From a virus, in the IMG/VR virus record IMGVR_UViG_3300043436_001870, positions 1 through 64,000 of that record: a DNA stretch of 64,000 nucleotides. One strand, written 5' to 3'. A program made the position numbers and the translations under genes. Under the pieces are notes generated by a model that searched no databases, was not told where the DNA came from, and saw nothing but the letters and a program-made list of their open reading frames with translations. This document shows, in pieces, positions 22,297-29,693 of the stretch (its first letter is position 1; each line of letters starts with the position of its first letter).

Positions 22297-23418
22297 ATGA
22301 ATAAAGATCAAATTCAACAGCATGCTCTGTCTGTTTTACTATCACTGTTCTCCTGTCCAGGCCGTCTACGTGTTGGCCTTGACATCAGCATGGGCGTAGG
22401 TAAAACATTATTAGCACTCAAGTTTCTTAATCAGACAGCCGTCAGTGCAAAGATCCTAGTTGTAGGACCCAAACTAACCGTTAAGAAGACATGGTTGGAT
22501 GAATGTGATACTCATGGTCTATCCCATATCAAGGATGACATGAGTTTTGTTGTTTACCGTTCTCTCAATAAGATTCCTGATATCAACTCTTACCAGTATA
22601 TTATACTAGATGAGTGTCACAATCTTTTAGAGAGTCACCGAGGTATTCTAACCAAGTTTAATGGTCATATCATAGGACTTACTGGTACACCACCAAGGTA
22701 TAAGCATACAGGTAAAGGAAAGATGGTCAATGACTTCTGTCCCATTACATATAACTATAAGACTGATGAGGCCGTTGATGACGGAATTCTGAATGATTAT
22801 GTTATTTATGTGCACCTGATTGACCTGAACACTGATAACACCTTCCACAAGAAGAATAAGAAGGGTGGTGGTTACTATACATCTGAGAAAAAGATGTACG
22901 AGTATTGGTGTAATGCCATTGATGATGCTCCAGATGGACATCAACATTTAGCCAGAATCATGAGGATGAAGTCCATGATGAGTTTTCCAAGCAAAGAAAA
23001 GTATGCTAGGGAGCTGATTGACTTCATTGATGACAAGGTATTACTGTTTGCCAATACAAAAGATCAGGCATCTAAACTTTGTAATAACACTTATTTCAGT
23101 GGTAATTCAGAGTCAGAAGTTAACCTTGAAAAGTTTAAAGCTGGGGTGATTACTAAACTTGCAGCTGTACTCCAGCTCAATGAGGGTATAAACATTCCTG
23201 ATTTAAAGCAAGGTATCATCATGCATGCATATGGTAATGAGAGGACTACTTCCCAGAGATTGGGCAGATTGCTTCGTTTAAAACCTAATGAAACAGGTAA
23301 GATTCACATCCTCTGCTACAAGAATACTGTAGATGTCCAGTGGGTTGAATCGGCACTAGCAAGTTTTGATCAGTCCAAGATTCAATGGGTAGAACGTAAA
23401 AAATCTATTACTAAATGA
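22297..23418 (+). CDS. SF2 DNA helicase, 373 aa
   Basis: Motif I SMGVGKT (31-37), motif II DECH (104-107), motif III LTGTPP (about 128-133) and motif VI TTSQRLGRLLRL near 325 are all present, giving a complete two-RecA-domain SF2 translocase of compact size. It probably remodels or unwinds DNA during replication or repair. Overlaps the ClpS gene by ATGA. Similar SF2 helicases are standard in crAss-like phages. Confidence 0.85.
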   Translation: MNKDQIQQHALSVLLSLFSCPGRLRVGLDISMGVGKTLLALKFLNQTAVSAKILVVGPKLTVKKTWLDECDTHGLSHIKDDMSFVVYRSLNKIPDINSYQYIILDECHNLLESHRGILTKFNGHIIGLTGTPPRYKHTGKGKMVNDFCPITYNYKTDEAVDDGILNDYVIYVHLIDLNTDNTFHKKNKKGGGYYTSEKKMYEYWCNAIDDAPDGHQHLARIMRMKSMMSFPSKEKYARELIDFIDDKVLLFANTKDQASKLCNNTYFSGNSESEVNLEKFKAGVITKLAAVLQLNEGINIPDLKQGIIMHAYGNERTTSQRLGRLLRLKPNETGKIHILCYKNTVDVQWVESALASFDQSKIQWVERKKSITK

Positions 23419-23687
23419 GTACTGAAACTCTAGAAGTTACTAAAACAGATGTAGACACGGAACAAGAGCCTAAGATTGTAGTATTTAATGATAATCACAA
23501 CAGTTTTGACCATGTGATTATGTGTCTTGTTACGTTTTGTAAACACAGTACAACCCAGGCAGAACAATGTGCCTGGATTATCCACACCAAAGGTAAGTAT
23601 GCTGTTAAGCATGGTTCTCTAGAAGAACTATTACCAATTAATGAAGCTCTTGGAGCAAATGATTTAACAACAGAAATTCAATTTTAA
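23415..23687 (+). CDS. clpS: ClpS-like protease adaptor
   Basis: 90 aa. The sequence VVFNDNHNSFDHVIMCLVTF, then QAEQCAWIIHTKGKYAVKHG, matches the ClpS core and especially the Bacteroidota form (FDHVI, QAEQCA, KHGS). The N-degron pocket ligands are kept: Asn25, Asp26 and His57. ClpS delivers N-end-rule substrates to ClpAP/ClpCP. The flexible N-terminus needed to engage the unfoldase is present (about 18 residues, acidic). It lies between the helicase and the ParB-like gene, with one-base overlap to the latter. No ClpP or Clp ATPase is seen, so it would use host machinery. Confidence 0.85.
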   Translation: MSTETLEVTKTDVDTEQEPKIVVFNDNHNSFDHVIMCLVTFCKHSTTQAEQCAWIIHTKGKYAVKHGSLEELLPINEALGANDLTTEIQF

Positions 23688-24418
23688 TGGAAGCAAAATT
23701 TCACAACTACACCCAAGTATCAGTAGAAAAAGTAAAAGAACTAAGTTTTAACAGAAACAAGAGTGAAAAGCATATTAAGACCTTATCAAGATCAATACAT
23801 AAGGTTGGTGTTTTGAGAACACCTGTGATTGCAAAAACCAAGGCTCTAAGTGGTACCACAGAATACTACATTATTGACGGTCAACATCTTATAGAGAGTC
23901 TGAAGAGACTTGAGGTAGAGAAGGTTTATGCAATTGTTGTAGAGACTGACTCTATTGCTGAGATTGTAGATATGATGGCCCTGTTGAATAATGTTCAGCA
24001 GAAGTGGACCCTCATGAACTATGTAGATGCATATATTGGCATGGGTGTTCAGGATTACTTTATCCTAAAGGAACACAGCAAGAAAAATGGCTTTAGTATC
24101 AATCTATCTGCAGGTATTTTAGGAGGCTGTAGACACTATGGTAGAGGTACAGATCCTGTAAAGAATGGTACTTTTAAAGTATCTGCTGCAGATTCAGATG
24201 AATTAACATCTAGACTTCAAGAAATCTGTGCTATTACTGGTGTTACCGGCAATAAGTTCCAGAGTGCTTATATTGAATTCTTCAGAGCAAACTATAAGGC
24301 TTACAACCATAGTAAGTTCATGAAGAGAATCAAAGATAACTTGAGCATGTTTGAAAACATGCCCCATGACATAAACTATTGTCATTCTCTACTGGTCAAG
24401 CTTTACAAAAGCAAATAA
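23687..24418 (+). CDS. ParB/Srx-fold nuclease-like protein, 243 aa
   Basis: The N-terminal domain has the ParB/sulfiredoxin pattern: R-N-x-S-E-K, the VLRTPVIA strand, then YYIIDGQHLIESLKRL (GQH in place of GER/GHR). The C-terminal 120 residues are helical without a clear HTH. Family members bind or nick DNA or hydrolyse CTP. Coupled to ClpS by one base. Exact role unclear. Confidence 0.75.
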   Translation: MEAKFHNYTQVSVEKVKELSFNRNKSEKHIKTLSRSIHKVGVLRTPVIAKTKALSGTTEYYIIDGQHLIESLKRLEVEKVYAIVVETDSIAEIVDMMALLNNVQQKWTLMNYVDAYIGMGVQDYFILKEHSKKNGFSINLSAGILGGCRHYGRGTDPVKNGTFKVSAADSDELTSRLQEICAITGVTGNKFQSAYIEFFRANYKAYNHSKFMKRIKDNLSMFENMPHDINYCHSLLVKLYKSK

Positions 24419-24450
24419 TAGTTTCTATATATTAGCATAAAAATTACCAG

Positions 24451-24858
24451 ATGGCAACTCTCATTCTACTTCTAATAATTGCAGGACTAGCTAAGGCTTG
24501 GTCAGATGCTTTGTCTGACGAAGAAATCAAAGAAAATGATTGGCATAACAAGTATGATTTTACAAAACCTGGTGAATTTAATCACTGGTGGTACTTTGGG
24601 TTGTACAAACCTAAGTACCCAGAAAAGTTCCCGTTTAGTTCAACAATACTTGTATTCATTACAGACAGATGGCATCTTAGCCAGTTTATTATGCTAAGAT
24701 CATTCTATACTGCTATTGCAACATCCTTAACAGATAACTTCTGGTTGATTATGTTTAGCATATTCATTATATTCCCTATAACCTTGGGAATAGCCTTTGA
24801 AGCAGGATACAATCAGATCAGAGAGCATTATAAATCCAGTAAAAAAATAAAGAAATGA
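24451..24858 (+). CDS. Membrane protein, 135 aa
   Basis: N-terminal hydrophobic start (LILLLIIAGLAKAWS), a Trp/Tyr/Pro-rich middle (FNHWWYFGLYKPKYPEKFPF) and a second long hydrophobic stretch (FWLIMFSIFIIFPITLGIAF). Two spans are likely. Overlaps the next gene by ATGA. No family recognised. Confidence 0.65.
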   Translation: MATLILLLIIAGLAKAWSDALSDEEIKENDWHNKYDFTKPGEFNHWWYFGLYKPKYPEKFPFSSTILVFITDRWHLSQFIMLRSFYTAIATSLTDNFWLIMFSIFIIFPITLGIAFEAGYNQIREHYKSSKKIKK

Positions 24859-25064
24859 AATTTGTCATCTGGTTAGTTAAATCAACCTTATTTCATCTGC
24901 TAATCTTATTAGCGATGATTATTATGGCAACTACCTGGGAAGCAGGTGTAGATAAAACTGTAGCATTATACATGACAGTTATCACACTTGTTGTACTTGT
25001 AGTAGGGAAGCTAATTTATTTTAGAAAAAATGCAAAACAATCTAACAAAACAGACCAGAAGTAA
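24855..25064 (+). CDS. Two-span membrane protein, 69 aa
   Basis: Hydrophobic helices at about residues 4-25 and 34-54. Coupled with the 135-aa membrane gene; the two may form a complex. Ends basic. Confidence 0.6.
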   Translation: MKFVIWLVKSTLFHLLILLAMIIMATTWEAGVDKTVALYMTVITLVVLVVGKLIYFRKNAKQSNKTDQK

Positions 25065-25263
25065 ATCTAAACCTTCTTGGAATACAGAAGACTTCTGTAG
25101 ATACTGTGACCTTGATACTCTAAAAGACATTGCTAAAGACAATGTATCAGATCCTGATGATGAGTATGAGTATGACAAAGTGTTTAATGAAATCTATATC
25201 AGTACAGGTATCTGCCGTCATTGTAAAGAAGAAGAGACGGCAGATTTCAGGGATGATGATTAA
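25030..25263 (+). CDS. Small zinc-ribbon-like protein, 77 aa
   Basis: Two C-x2-C pairs (CRYC near 23, CRHC near 64) could hold one zinc. Acidic middle. Overlaps the preceding gene by 35 nt. Function unknown. Confidence 0.6.
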   Translation: MQNNLTKQTRSKSKPSWNTEDFCRYCDLDTLKDIAKDNVSDPDDEYEYDKVFNEIYISTGICRHCKEEETADFRDDD

Positions 25264-25274
25264 ATCTTTCTAAC

Positions 25275-25535
25275 ATGAAAACAATTTTTAAAGTGGTGGC
25301 TGCACAAATATTTGTGACGGCCCTGATTGCTATTTTTATATTTAACAAGCCAAATATTGACAAGAAACTTGTTGAGCATAAGATACCTTGTGAATACTTA
25401 GAAGCTAGGTATGAATCTTTGATAGATAGTGTAGCAGACCTTGAAGAAAAGGCAGAAATACTTAACAGATACTTGAATATGAAACATATTGAGTATATGG
25501 AAGTATGTGATTTGGTGCACAAGTCTAAAAAATAA
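25275..25535 (+). CDS. Membrane-anchored coiled-coil protein, 86 aa
   Basis: An N-terminal anchor (VVAAQIFVTALIAIFIF) followed by an acidic coiled coil. Single-pass layout. No family recognised. Confidence 0.6.
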   Translation: MKTIFKVVAAQIFVTALIAIFIFNKPNIDKKLVEHKIPCEYLEARYESLIDSVADLEEKAEILNRYLNMKHIEYMEVCDLVHKSKK

Positions 25536-25537
25536 TC

Positions 25538-25545
25538 TATATTTG
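25538..25545 (+). promoter_or_regulatory. Candidate -7 box before the GroES-like gene
   Basis: TATATTTG is an exact Bacteroidota -7 element, 19 nt before the ATG at 25565. A TTTG lies upstream at 25511, but the spacer is 23 nt rather than about 19, so promoter strength is uncertain. Confidence 0.4.
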
Positions 25546-25564
25546 ATCTATAAAACCATCAAAC

Positions 25565-25843
25565 ATGAAAGCAGTATTAGGTAAAAGAGTTATTATTAAG
25601 AAACCAGTAATCAAAAAAGAATCTCTTATTGAGTTTACTCCAGCAATGGAAGCTGAGCATGAACAAGAGATGATGAAAAAGTACAGCCAACTTGAAGTAT
25701 TTGCTGTAGGAAATGCTGTAACAGATGTGAAAGCTGGTGACCTAGTTTATGTAGGCTCAGCCATTGCACATTCTGAAGTATTAGAAATTGAAGGTAACAT
25801 TTATTTCATGGTCAATGAGCAAGCTATTTCCATTATTTGGTAA
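25565..25843 (+). CDS. GroES-like co-chaperonin, 92 aa
   Basis: The start (KAVLGKRVIIKKP) and C-terminal half (VFAVGNAVTDVKAGDLVYVG, then YFMVNEQAISIIW) follow the GroES beta-barrel pattern (VxAVG, V-x-x-GD-x-V, final I-x-x-I). The mobile-loop region is replaced by an acidic helix-like insert, without the usual GGI-x-L, so interaction with host GroEL may differ, as with T4 gp31. It would help fold phage proteins such as capsid. Moderately sure. Confidence 0.6.
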   Translation: MKAVLGKRVIIKKPVIKKESLIEFTPAMEAEHEQEMMKKYSQLEVFAVGNAVTDVKAGDLVYVGSAIAHSEVLEIEGNIYFMVNEQAISIIW

Positions 25844-26072
25844 AATAATTCTTGTAGGAATGTTAACAGCTGTGGGGTGTAAAGCTCCACAGCCTACTCC
25901 TTCTGCATATGATTCAGCAAACTACCTATTCTTGGTAGAAGATGCTGCAAAAAACCGTTACTACACCAATGATTATAAGCAGGTAACAGCTACCTGTATT
26001 ACATTCATGGCCCAGGATTCTATTCCAAAGAAGGTGTGTGGTAACTATACAATCAGTCTTTTAAGGTATTAG
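25815..26072 (+). CDS. Small lipoprotein, 85 aa
   Basis: I start at ATG 25815 (MSKLFPLFGK); the longer frame would lie deeper in the GroES-like gene. The signal peptide ends in a lipobox (TAVGC), so it is exported and lipidated. It overlaps the GroES-like gene by 29 nt. Possibly a surface or periplasmic protein involved in superinfection exclusion (inference). Confidence 0.6.
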   Translation: MSKLFPLFGKIILVGMLTAVGCKAPQPTPSAYDSANYLFLVEDAAKNRYYTNDYKQVTATCITFMAQDSIPKKVCGNYTISLLRY

Positions 26073-26102
26073 ACATACCAAATCAATTTAATTTTAGTAT
26101 AG

Positions 26103-26993
26103 ATGAGCAAAGTTAGTTTTGTTCAGAGGAAATCTATGGAGATTAAGTCCTCTGGAAGATCAACTGATTTTATTGGACCAAGCTTTGGCTTTGGATGCTT
26201 ATTTGACTGCTCTTACTGCTATTGTAAGAGACATGTTAATGATGGTGTTAAGGTTGCCGAAAATGTAGATGACATTTTAGAAGCAATTATTGATCATGCA
26301 TATACCCATTTACATAATGGATGGGTGATAAAAAATAAACCTAATCAAACTGATAGTCATTTTATTACCTATGATATTGGTTGCAATGAAGATTTAGCAC
26401 TTCATGCTAAGTATTATGATATGCAGAAGATATTTAGAACTGCCGGAAGATCATCTTACATAAAGTTTTCATTTGCTACTAAGTATGTTAACTATGATTT
26501 GCCCAATCTATATATTGATTATGTTGGTAAGGTTAGAATCAGATTCAGTCTAATGCCTCAGAAGTATTCTGATATACTTGAACCTAATACTAGTCTTATC
26601 ATAGATAGAATCAAAGCAATTGATAAGTTTATAGAAAAAGGCTATGAGGTGCACATCAATTTCAGTCCTGTTATAGTGACTGATACTTGGCACCAAGACT
26701 ATTCAGATCTATTCCTTCTTGTAGACAAGTTTGTTTCTGATGAGAATAAGGATAAGGTCAAAGCTGAAGTTATCTTTCTTACTCATAATGAGAAGAAACA
26801 TGAATACAACTTGAAACATAACCTTCCTGGAGAGGACATGTTATGGAGACCTGAGTTACAGGAGGCCAAAAAATCCCAGTATGGAGGAGACAACATCCGT
26901 TACAACCACATCCTAAAAGCCCAGTATGTTCATGAGTTTAAGGCATTGCATAATCTTATAATTCCTTGGAATACAATTAGATATTGTTTTTAA
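26103..26993 (+). CDS. Radical SAM protein, photoproduct-lyase-like, 296 aa
   Basis: The Fe-S motif C-x3-C-x2-C is at Cys32, Cys36 and Cys39 (GCLFDCSYCYCKRH), the pattern of the SPL-type radical SAM family. A TIM-barrel-like body follows (FITYDIGCNEDLAL, IRFSLMPQKYSDIL, VHINFSPVIV). Spore photoproduct lyase repairs UV thymine dimers, and relatives modify other substrates. In a phage it could repair or modify DNA. Stands just before the tRNA-like region. Confidence 0.8.
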   Translation: MSKVSFVQRKSMEIKSSGRSTDFIGPSFGFGCLFDCSYCYCKRHVNDGVKVAENVDDILEAIIDHAYTHLHNGWVIKNKPNQTDSHFITYDIGCNEDLALHAKYYDMQKIFRTAGRSSYIKFSFATKYVNYDLPNLYIDYVGKVRIRFSLMPQKYSDILEPNTSLIIDRIKAIDKFIEKGYEVHINFSPVIVTDTWHQDYSDLFLLVDKFVSDENKDKVKAEVIFLTHNEKKHEYNLKHNLPGEDMLWRPELQEAKKSQYGGDNIRYNHILKAQYVHEFKALHNLIIPWNTIRYCF

Positions 26994-26997
26994 AAAT

Positions 26998-27129
26998 AGT
27001 TAGGTGGCGGAAATATAGACGCTGTTAGTTGTGTAAGGGAAAGGTAAGGGTGGAATCTTACTTGTCCGTCAGGTAACCACACCAGAGAAGCAACTATACC
27101 ATTACAGGTATTTAATCCTGTTCTAACCA
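26998..27129 (+). tRNA. tRNA-like cloverleaf with expanded anticodon loop
   Basis: Arms that fit: acceptor AGTTAGG/TCTAACC (26998-27004, 27122-27128; six of seven pair, A129 as discriminator), a tRNA-Leu-like D arm (TGGCGGAA to GACGC, 27005-27022), stem TAGTTG/CAACTA (27026-27031, 27091-27096), and T arm ACAGG/CCTGT (27104-27121, 8-nt loop). But 59 nt lie between the anticodon-stem halves, far more than a 7-nt loop. It is either a tRNA with an insertion, a degenerate tRNA or another structured RNA. The anticodon is not determinable. Confidence 0.4.
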
Positions 27130-27132
27130 AAC

Positions 27133-27223
27133 CCCCTGTTAGTGTAACCAGGAATAAATACTGGCATTGAGAGTAACACCAGTCATTATTGACTGAATGT
27201 GGGTTCGAATCCCACACAGGGAG
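27133..27223 (+). tRNA. tRNA-like element with canonical T arm
   Basis: The T arm GTGGG-TTCGAAT-CCCAC (27199-27215) is a textbook tRNA sequence. ACAGGGA after it pairs with CCCCTGT at 27133-27139 except for C1-A72, a mismatch seen in initiator tRNAs. Two other arms form (GTGT/ACAC enclosing CCAG/CTGG; CAGTCA/TGACTG) but do not give a standard D arm and 7-nt anticodon loop. It may be a degraded tRNA or a tRNA mimic. Confidence 0.45.
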
Positions 27224-27226
27224 CTG

Positions 27227-27284
27227 ATACCTTTTAGGGTATAATAACATGCATTTACTAATCTATTATACCTTATAGGGTATA
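27227..27284 (+). repeat. Two similar short hairpins
   Basis: ATACC-TTTTAG-GGTAT (27227-27242) and TATACC-TTATAG-GGTATA (27267-27284) share the string ACCTTWTAGGGTATA. They lie between the tRNA-like elements and the next gene and may be paired operator sites. Confidence 0.55.
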
Positions 27285-27302
27285 TAAAACTAATTACAGT
27301 CT

Positions 27303-27680
27303 ATGGCAAAGAAAAAACCAACACAAAAGGTAGAAGAGATTCTATCAAATGAGCAAATCTATTTTGTATTAGATAAAACTAATAGTGAACATGAGATAGA
27401 GTATGTTATCAAGACATATGATACTGAAAAAGGTACTCTTGTACAGATGTTTATTGCAGATAATGGTTCATGGAGTCCTTCAGTTGCAGGTAATAAGGTA
27501 GCTTCTGTTACTGATACCGGTGAAGGGTATGAATGGGACATGCTGCCTGTAACTAAAAAGCATGACTATTCTGATGCATCTGTTATGTGGATTATGTTGA
27601 GCTTCTTGGATTCAGTAAACTCTCTAAGATCTAGTTATGAGATCATTAAAACAGAGGTAAAAATTAAGGTAAATGTCTAG
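27303..27680 (+). CDS. Hypothetical protein, 125 aa
   Basis: Begins with a Lys-rich start (MAKKKPTQKVEEIL); the rest is an alpha/beta fold without recognised motifs. It follows the tRNA-like region and two hairpins. No family named. Confidence 0.65.
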   Translation: MAKKKPTQKVEEILSNEQIYFVLDKTNSEHEIEYVIKTYDTEKGTLVQMFIADNGSWSPSVAGNKVASVTDTGEGYEWDMLPVTKKHDYSDASVMWIMLSFLDSVNSLRSSYEIIKTEVKIKVNV

Positions 27681-27687
27681 TCTATAA

Positions 27688-27695
27688 TATCTTTG
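27688..27695 (+). promoter_or_regulatory. Candidate -7 box with start-codon hairpin
   Basis: TATCTTTG fits TAnnTTTG, though I find no -33 partner. The following inverted repeat TTTGGATTA/TAATCCAAA (27692-27715) overlaps the start of the lipoprotein gene and could block translation. Confidence 0.4.
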
Positions 27696-27714
27696 GATTA
27701 TAAATTTAATCCAA

Positions 27715-28341
27715 ATGAAAACACTTATCTTATTTTCTCTGCTACTGTTAACAGCATGTACTCCTGATTATTTGATGATGCCATCTAATCCTAGTGAGTT
27801 TGAACTTAGTCAAAGTCAAGTTAACACTTTACTTTATAATGAAAATGGTCAGCTATTACTTGACTTTATTCCTGCACTGCAGCCATTTGTAAATGAAGGA
27901 TGCAACACTGCTTGGGACAATCTATCTGCTATTGTCAATCCTGATGGTAGCTTAGTTTACTTTACCAATTTACCAGCATATACTGAGAGTCCTACTGACC
28001 TAGATAAAAGTAGATTTACATTTATCTATCAAGCACAGAATCCTTGGTTCGGAGTTTTCCCTGAGGAAGAACCTTATGCTCAGATTGCAGGAGCAGGATG
28101 GTACACACTTCCAATAGATGACTATGGAAATATGACATGTCAGGGCTTGCAGGAGATAAGGATATGGGTACTTGATGAAGTAACTAATCAGTGGTATATG
28201 AATTCCCAAGTTTGTTGGGCCGCTTTATTATGTAATGGTCAGTCTGACTGTGACCAAGGTTGGTCATTTGATCAGATAGAATTTACAAGTTATCAATCCG
28301 GGTATGTCCATTTAAGTAATGTACCTATAAATAATAATTGA
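27715..28341 (+). CDS. Lipoprotein, 208 aa
   Basis: The signal peptide MKTLILFSLLLLTAC has a clear lipobox (LTAC, Cys15). The mature part is rich in Asn, Gln, Tyr and Trp with several Cys pairs, suggesting a disulphide-stabilised periplasmic or surface domain. Its ATG sits at the end of a 9-bp inverted repeat. Phage lipoproteins often block receptor use by other phages; here that is inference. No family recognised. Confidence 0.7.
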   Translation: MKTLILFSLLLLTACTPDYLMMPSNPSEFELSQSQVNTLLYNENGQLLLDFIPALQPFVNEGCNTAWDNLSAIVNPDGSLVYFTNLPAYTESPTDLDKSRFTFIYQAQNPWFGVFPEEEPYAQIAGAGWYTLPIDDYGNMTCQGLQEIRIWVLDEVTNQWYMNSQVCWAALLCNGQSDCDQGWSFDQIEFTSYQSGYVHLSNVPINNN

Positions 28342-28523
28342 ACTTGCAAAAGAGACTAAGTAAAATCTATTACACCGTCATCTATGTTACTCTTCAATTG
28401 GCAATAGTGAGATTTGTTGTCCATATTGAACATAAGTGTAAGACTACATTGCCCGGACAATGGCATTGGACAGATGGTTATTATGATTATGTTGAATGTT
28501 TAAGAAAGAAAATCTATGAGTGA
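28338..28523 (+). CDS. Small membrane protein, 61 aa
   Basis: TTG start overlapping the previous stop (TTGA). One hydrophobic helix (about 8-28, KIYYTVIYVTLQLAIVRFVV), then a short Cys/Trp/Tyr-rich tail. Overlaps the next gene by 8 nt. Start uncertain. Confidence 0.5.
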   Translation: MNLQKRLSKIYYTVIYVTLQLAIVRFVVHIEHKCKTTLPGQWHWTDGYYDYVECLRKKIYE

Positions 28524-28737
28524 ACAAGAAAAAATAGAATACATGAGACTTGCATTGGCACTTCAAAGAATAAGTGTTGATGAAGCTGTAGCTGACACAA
28601 TAGTTCAGACATACGGAGCTATCCTAAAACTTGGTAGCAAGTTCAGTATAGAGGATGCAGTCAAGATTGAAATGGATATCCGTGAGAAATATGCTAAAAA
28701 ATCCTTGGAGGCAGACAATGTGGATAAGAACAGTTAA
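28516..28737 (+). CDS. Small helical protein, 73 aa
   Basis: Three predicted helices, charged surface. Shares its layout with the 62-aa gene at 28892 (both have a V/L-DEA-V/I-A-x-x-I motif), hinting at distant paralogy. The C-terminal end overlaps a 28-aa microgene. Confidence 0.6.
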   Translation: MSEQEKIEYMRLALALQRISVDEAVADTIVQTYGAILKLGSKFSIEDAVKIEMDIREKYAKKSLEADNVDKNS

Positions 28738-28804
28738 TGGAATAACTTGGATAGAAGTTGAGCAAACTTCACAAGGAATTTGGATACCAAAAATACGGAG
28801 GTGA
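28718..28804 (+). CDS. Microprotein, 28 aa
   Basis: The frame starts MWIRTVNGITWIEVEQTSQG and ends PKIRR. Its last codons form CGGAGGTGA, so the stop sits inside a perfect Shine-Dalgarno for the next microgene. Weak beta-hairpin pattern. Supported by coupling only. Confidence 0.45.
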   Translation: MWIRTVNGITWIEVEQTSQGIWIPKIRR

Positions 28805-28807
28805 GCA

Positions 28808-28888
28808 ATGATATACTTAGTACTGATATATTCGCTTGCTCTTTTAGGTTATGTATTTTTAATACGGACAATTAGAAAATGGAGGTGA
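28808..28888 (+). CDS. Membrane microprotein, 26 aa
   Basis: The ATG lies 8 nt after GGAGG. A single hydrophobic helix (MIYLVLIYSLALLGYVFLIR) with a basic end. Its last codons again make TGGAGGTGA, the ribosome site of the 62-aa gene. The doubled arrangement makes both microgenes credible. Confidence 0.55.
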   Translation: MIYLVLIYSLALLGYVFLIRTIRKWR

Positions 28889-28891
28889 CAA

Positions 28892-29080
28892 ATGAGTAAC
28901 ATGGAAAATAAGTTAATGACAGCTGCTGAATATATAGCTGATCAAGGTAAGAATCTTGATGAAGCTATTGCAGGTGATATTTTTGAGATTATGGCTGATT
29001 ATACTAAGTATGTCTTGTTTTTTATGAAACTGAATAACTTAAAGCCTGATCAAGTAGAAGTTAAAGGAAGTGACAAATGA
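28892..29080 (+). CDS. Small helical protein, 62 aa
   Basis: Ribosome site GGAGGTGA upstream. Helical, with ADQGKNLDEAIAGDIF similar in style to the 73-aa gene. ATGA overlap into the next gene. Confidence 0.6.
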   Translation: MSNMENKLMTAAEYIADQGKNLDEAIAGDIFEIMADYTKYVLFFMKLNNLKPDQVEVKGSDK

Positions 29081-29268
29081 GTCCGGATATATCTATGTGT
29101 AAGAACAAGACATGTCCTTTGAGGAATACTTGTTACAGGTTTATTGCAAAACCTAATCCATGGGCTCAGACTTACTCTGACTTCCAGTGGAATGAAGATA
29201 ATGAAGGTAGAGTTACCTGTGATGATTACTGGGACTCTGCTCCCTACAAGAGTAACTATGATGAGTAA
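29077..29268 (+). CDS. Cys-rich small protein, 63 aa
   Basis: CKNKTCPLRNTC (N-terminal) and a later single Cys (VTCDDYW) could form a zinc site. The WxxTYSDFQW stretch is typical of small phage/bacterial Cys proteins with the motif C-x4-C-P-x4-C. No function known. Confidence 0.6.
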   Translation: MSPDISMCKNKTCPLRNTCYRFIAKPNPWAQTYSDFQWNEDNEGRVTCDDYWDSAPYKSNYDE

Positions 29269-29446
29269 TGAAATCAAGATTCACCTACAGTTTGATTTAA
29301 CTTTACTCTATTTTGATGACGTGATTACTACTGAGGAACATGACCGTCTTGTAGAGATGTTCAAGTCTCCAGATAATGAGAATCATGTTCTTGCTATTCT
29401 TGCTATTGAATCATTTAAAAAAAGAGCCCATGAGAAAAGAAAGTGA
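29258..29446 (+). CDS. Hypothetical protein, 62 aa
   Basis: I start at ATG 29258 (MMSNEIKIHLQFD), which overlaps the previous gene by 11 nt; the longer frame upstream is a shadow. Acidic, helical. No family recognised. Confidence 0.6.
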   Translation: MMSNEIKIHLQFDLTLLYFDDVITTEEHDRLVEMFKSPDNENHVLAILAIESFKKRAHEKRK

Positions 29447-29693
29447 AATTAGAGAAAGACTAGAGCAGGTTAAGAAAGATCTTGAGCATGCTAATGCATG
29501 GCATGATCAGGCTTATAAAAAGTATATAGAAGAAAGAAAGAATTGGGGTAAAGATGCTGACCATGGTGAAATGGATGCAGCATCTGATGTTGCCACTAAT
29601 TGTGCAAATGAAATAAGATTTTTAGAATGGGTATTGGCTAATGCTAAACCTGGGAACCCTATTAAATTTAATACTGATGAAGGAGATGAATAA
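29430..29693 (+). CDS. Coiled-coil protein, 87 aa
   Basis: Start at ATG 29430 (MRKESEIRERLEQ). Long charged helix with heptads, Trp residues and an acidic end. Overlaps neighbours on both sides by short stretches. Confidence 0.6.
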   Translation: MRKESEIRERLEQVKKDLEHANAWHDQAYKKYIEERKNWGKDADHGEMDAASDVATNCANEIRFLEWVLANAKPGNPIKFNTDEGDE

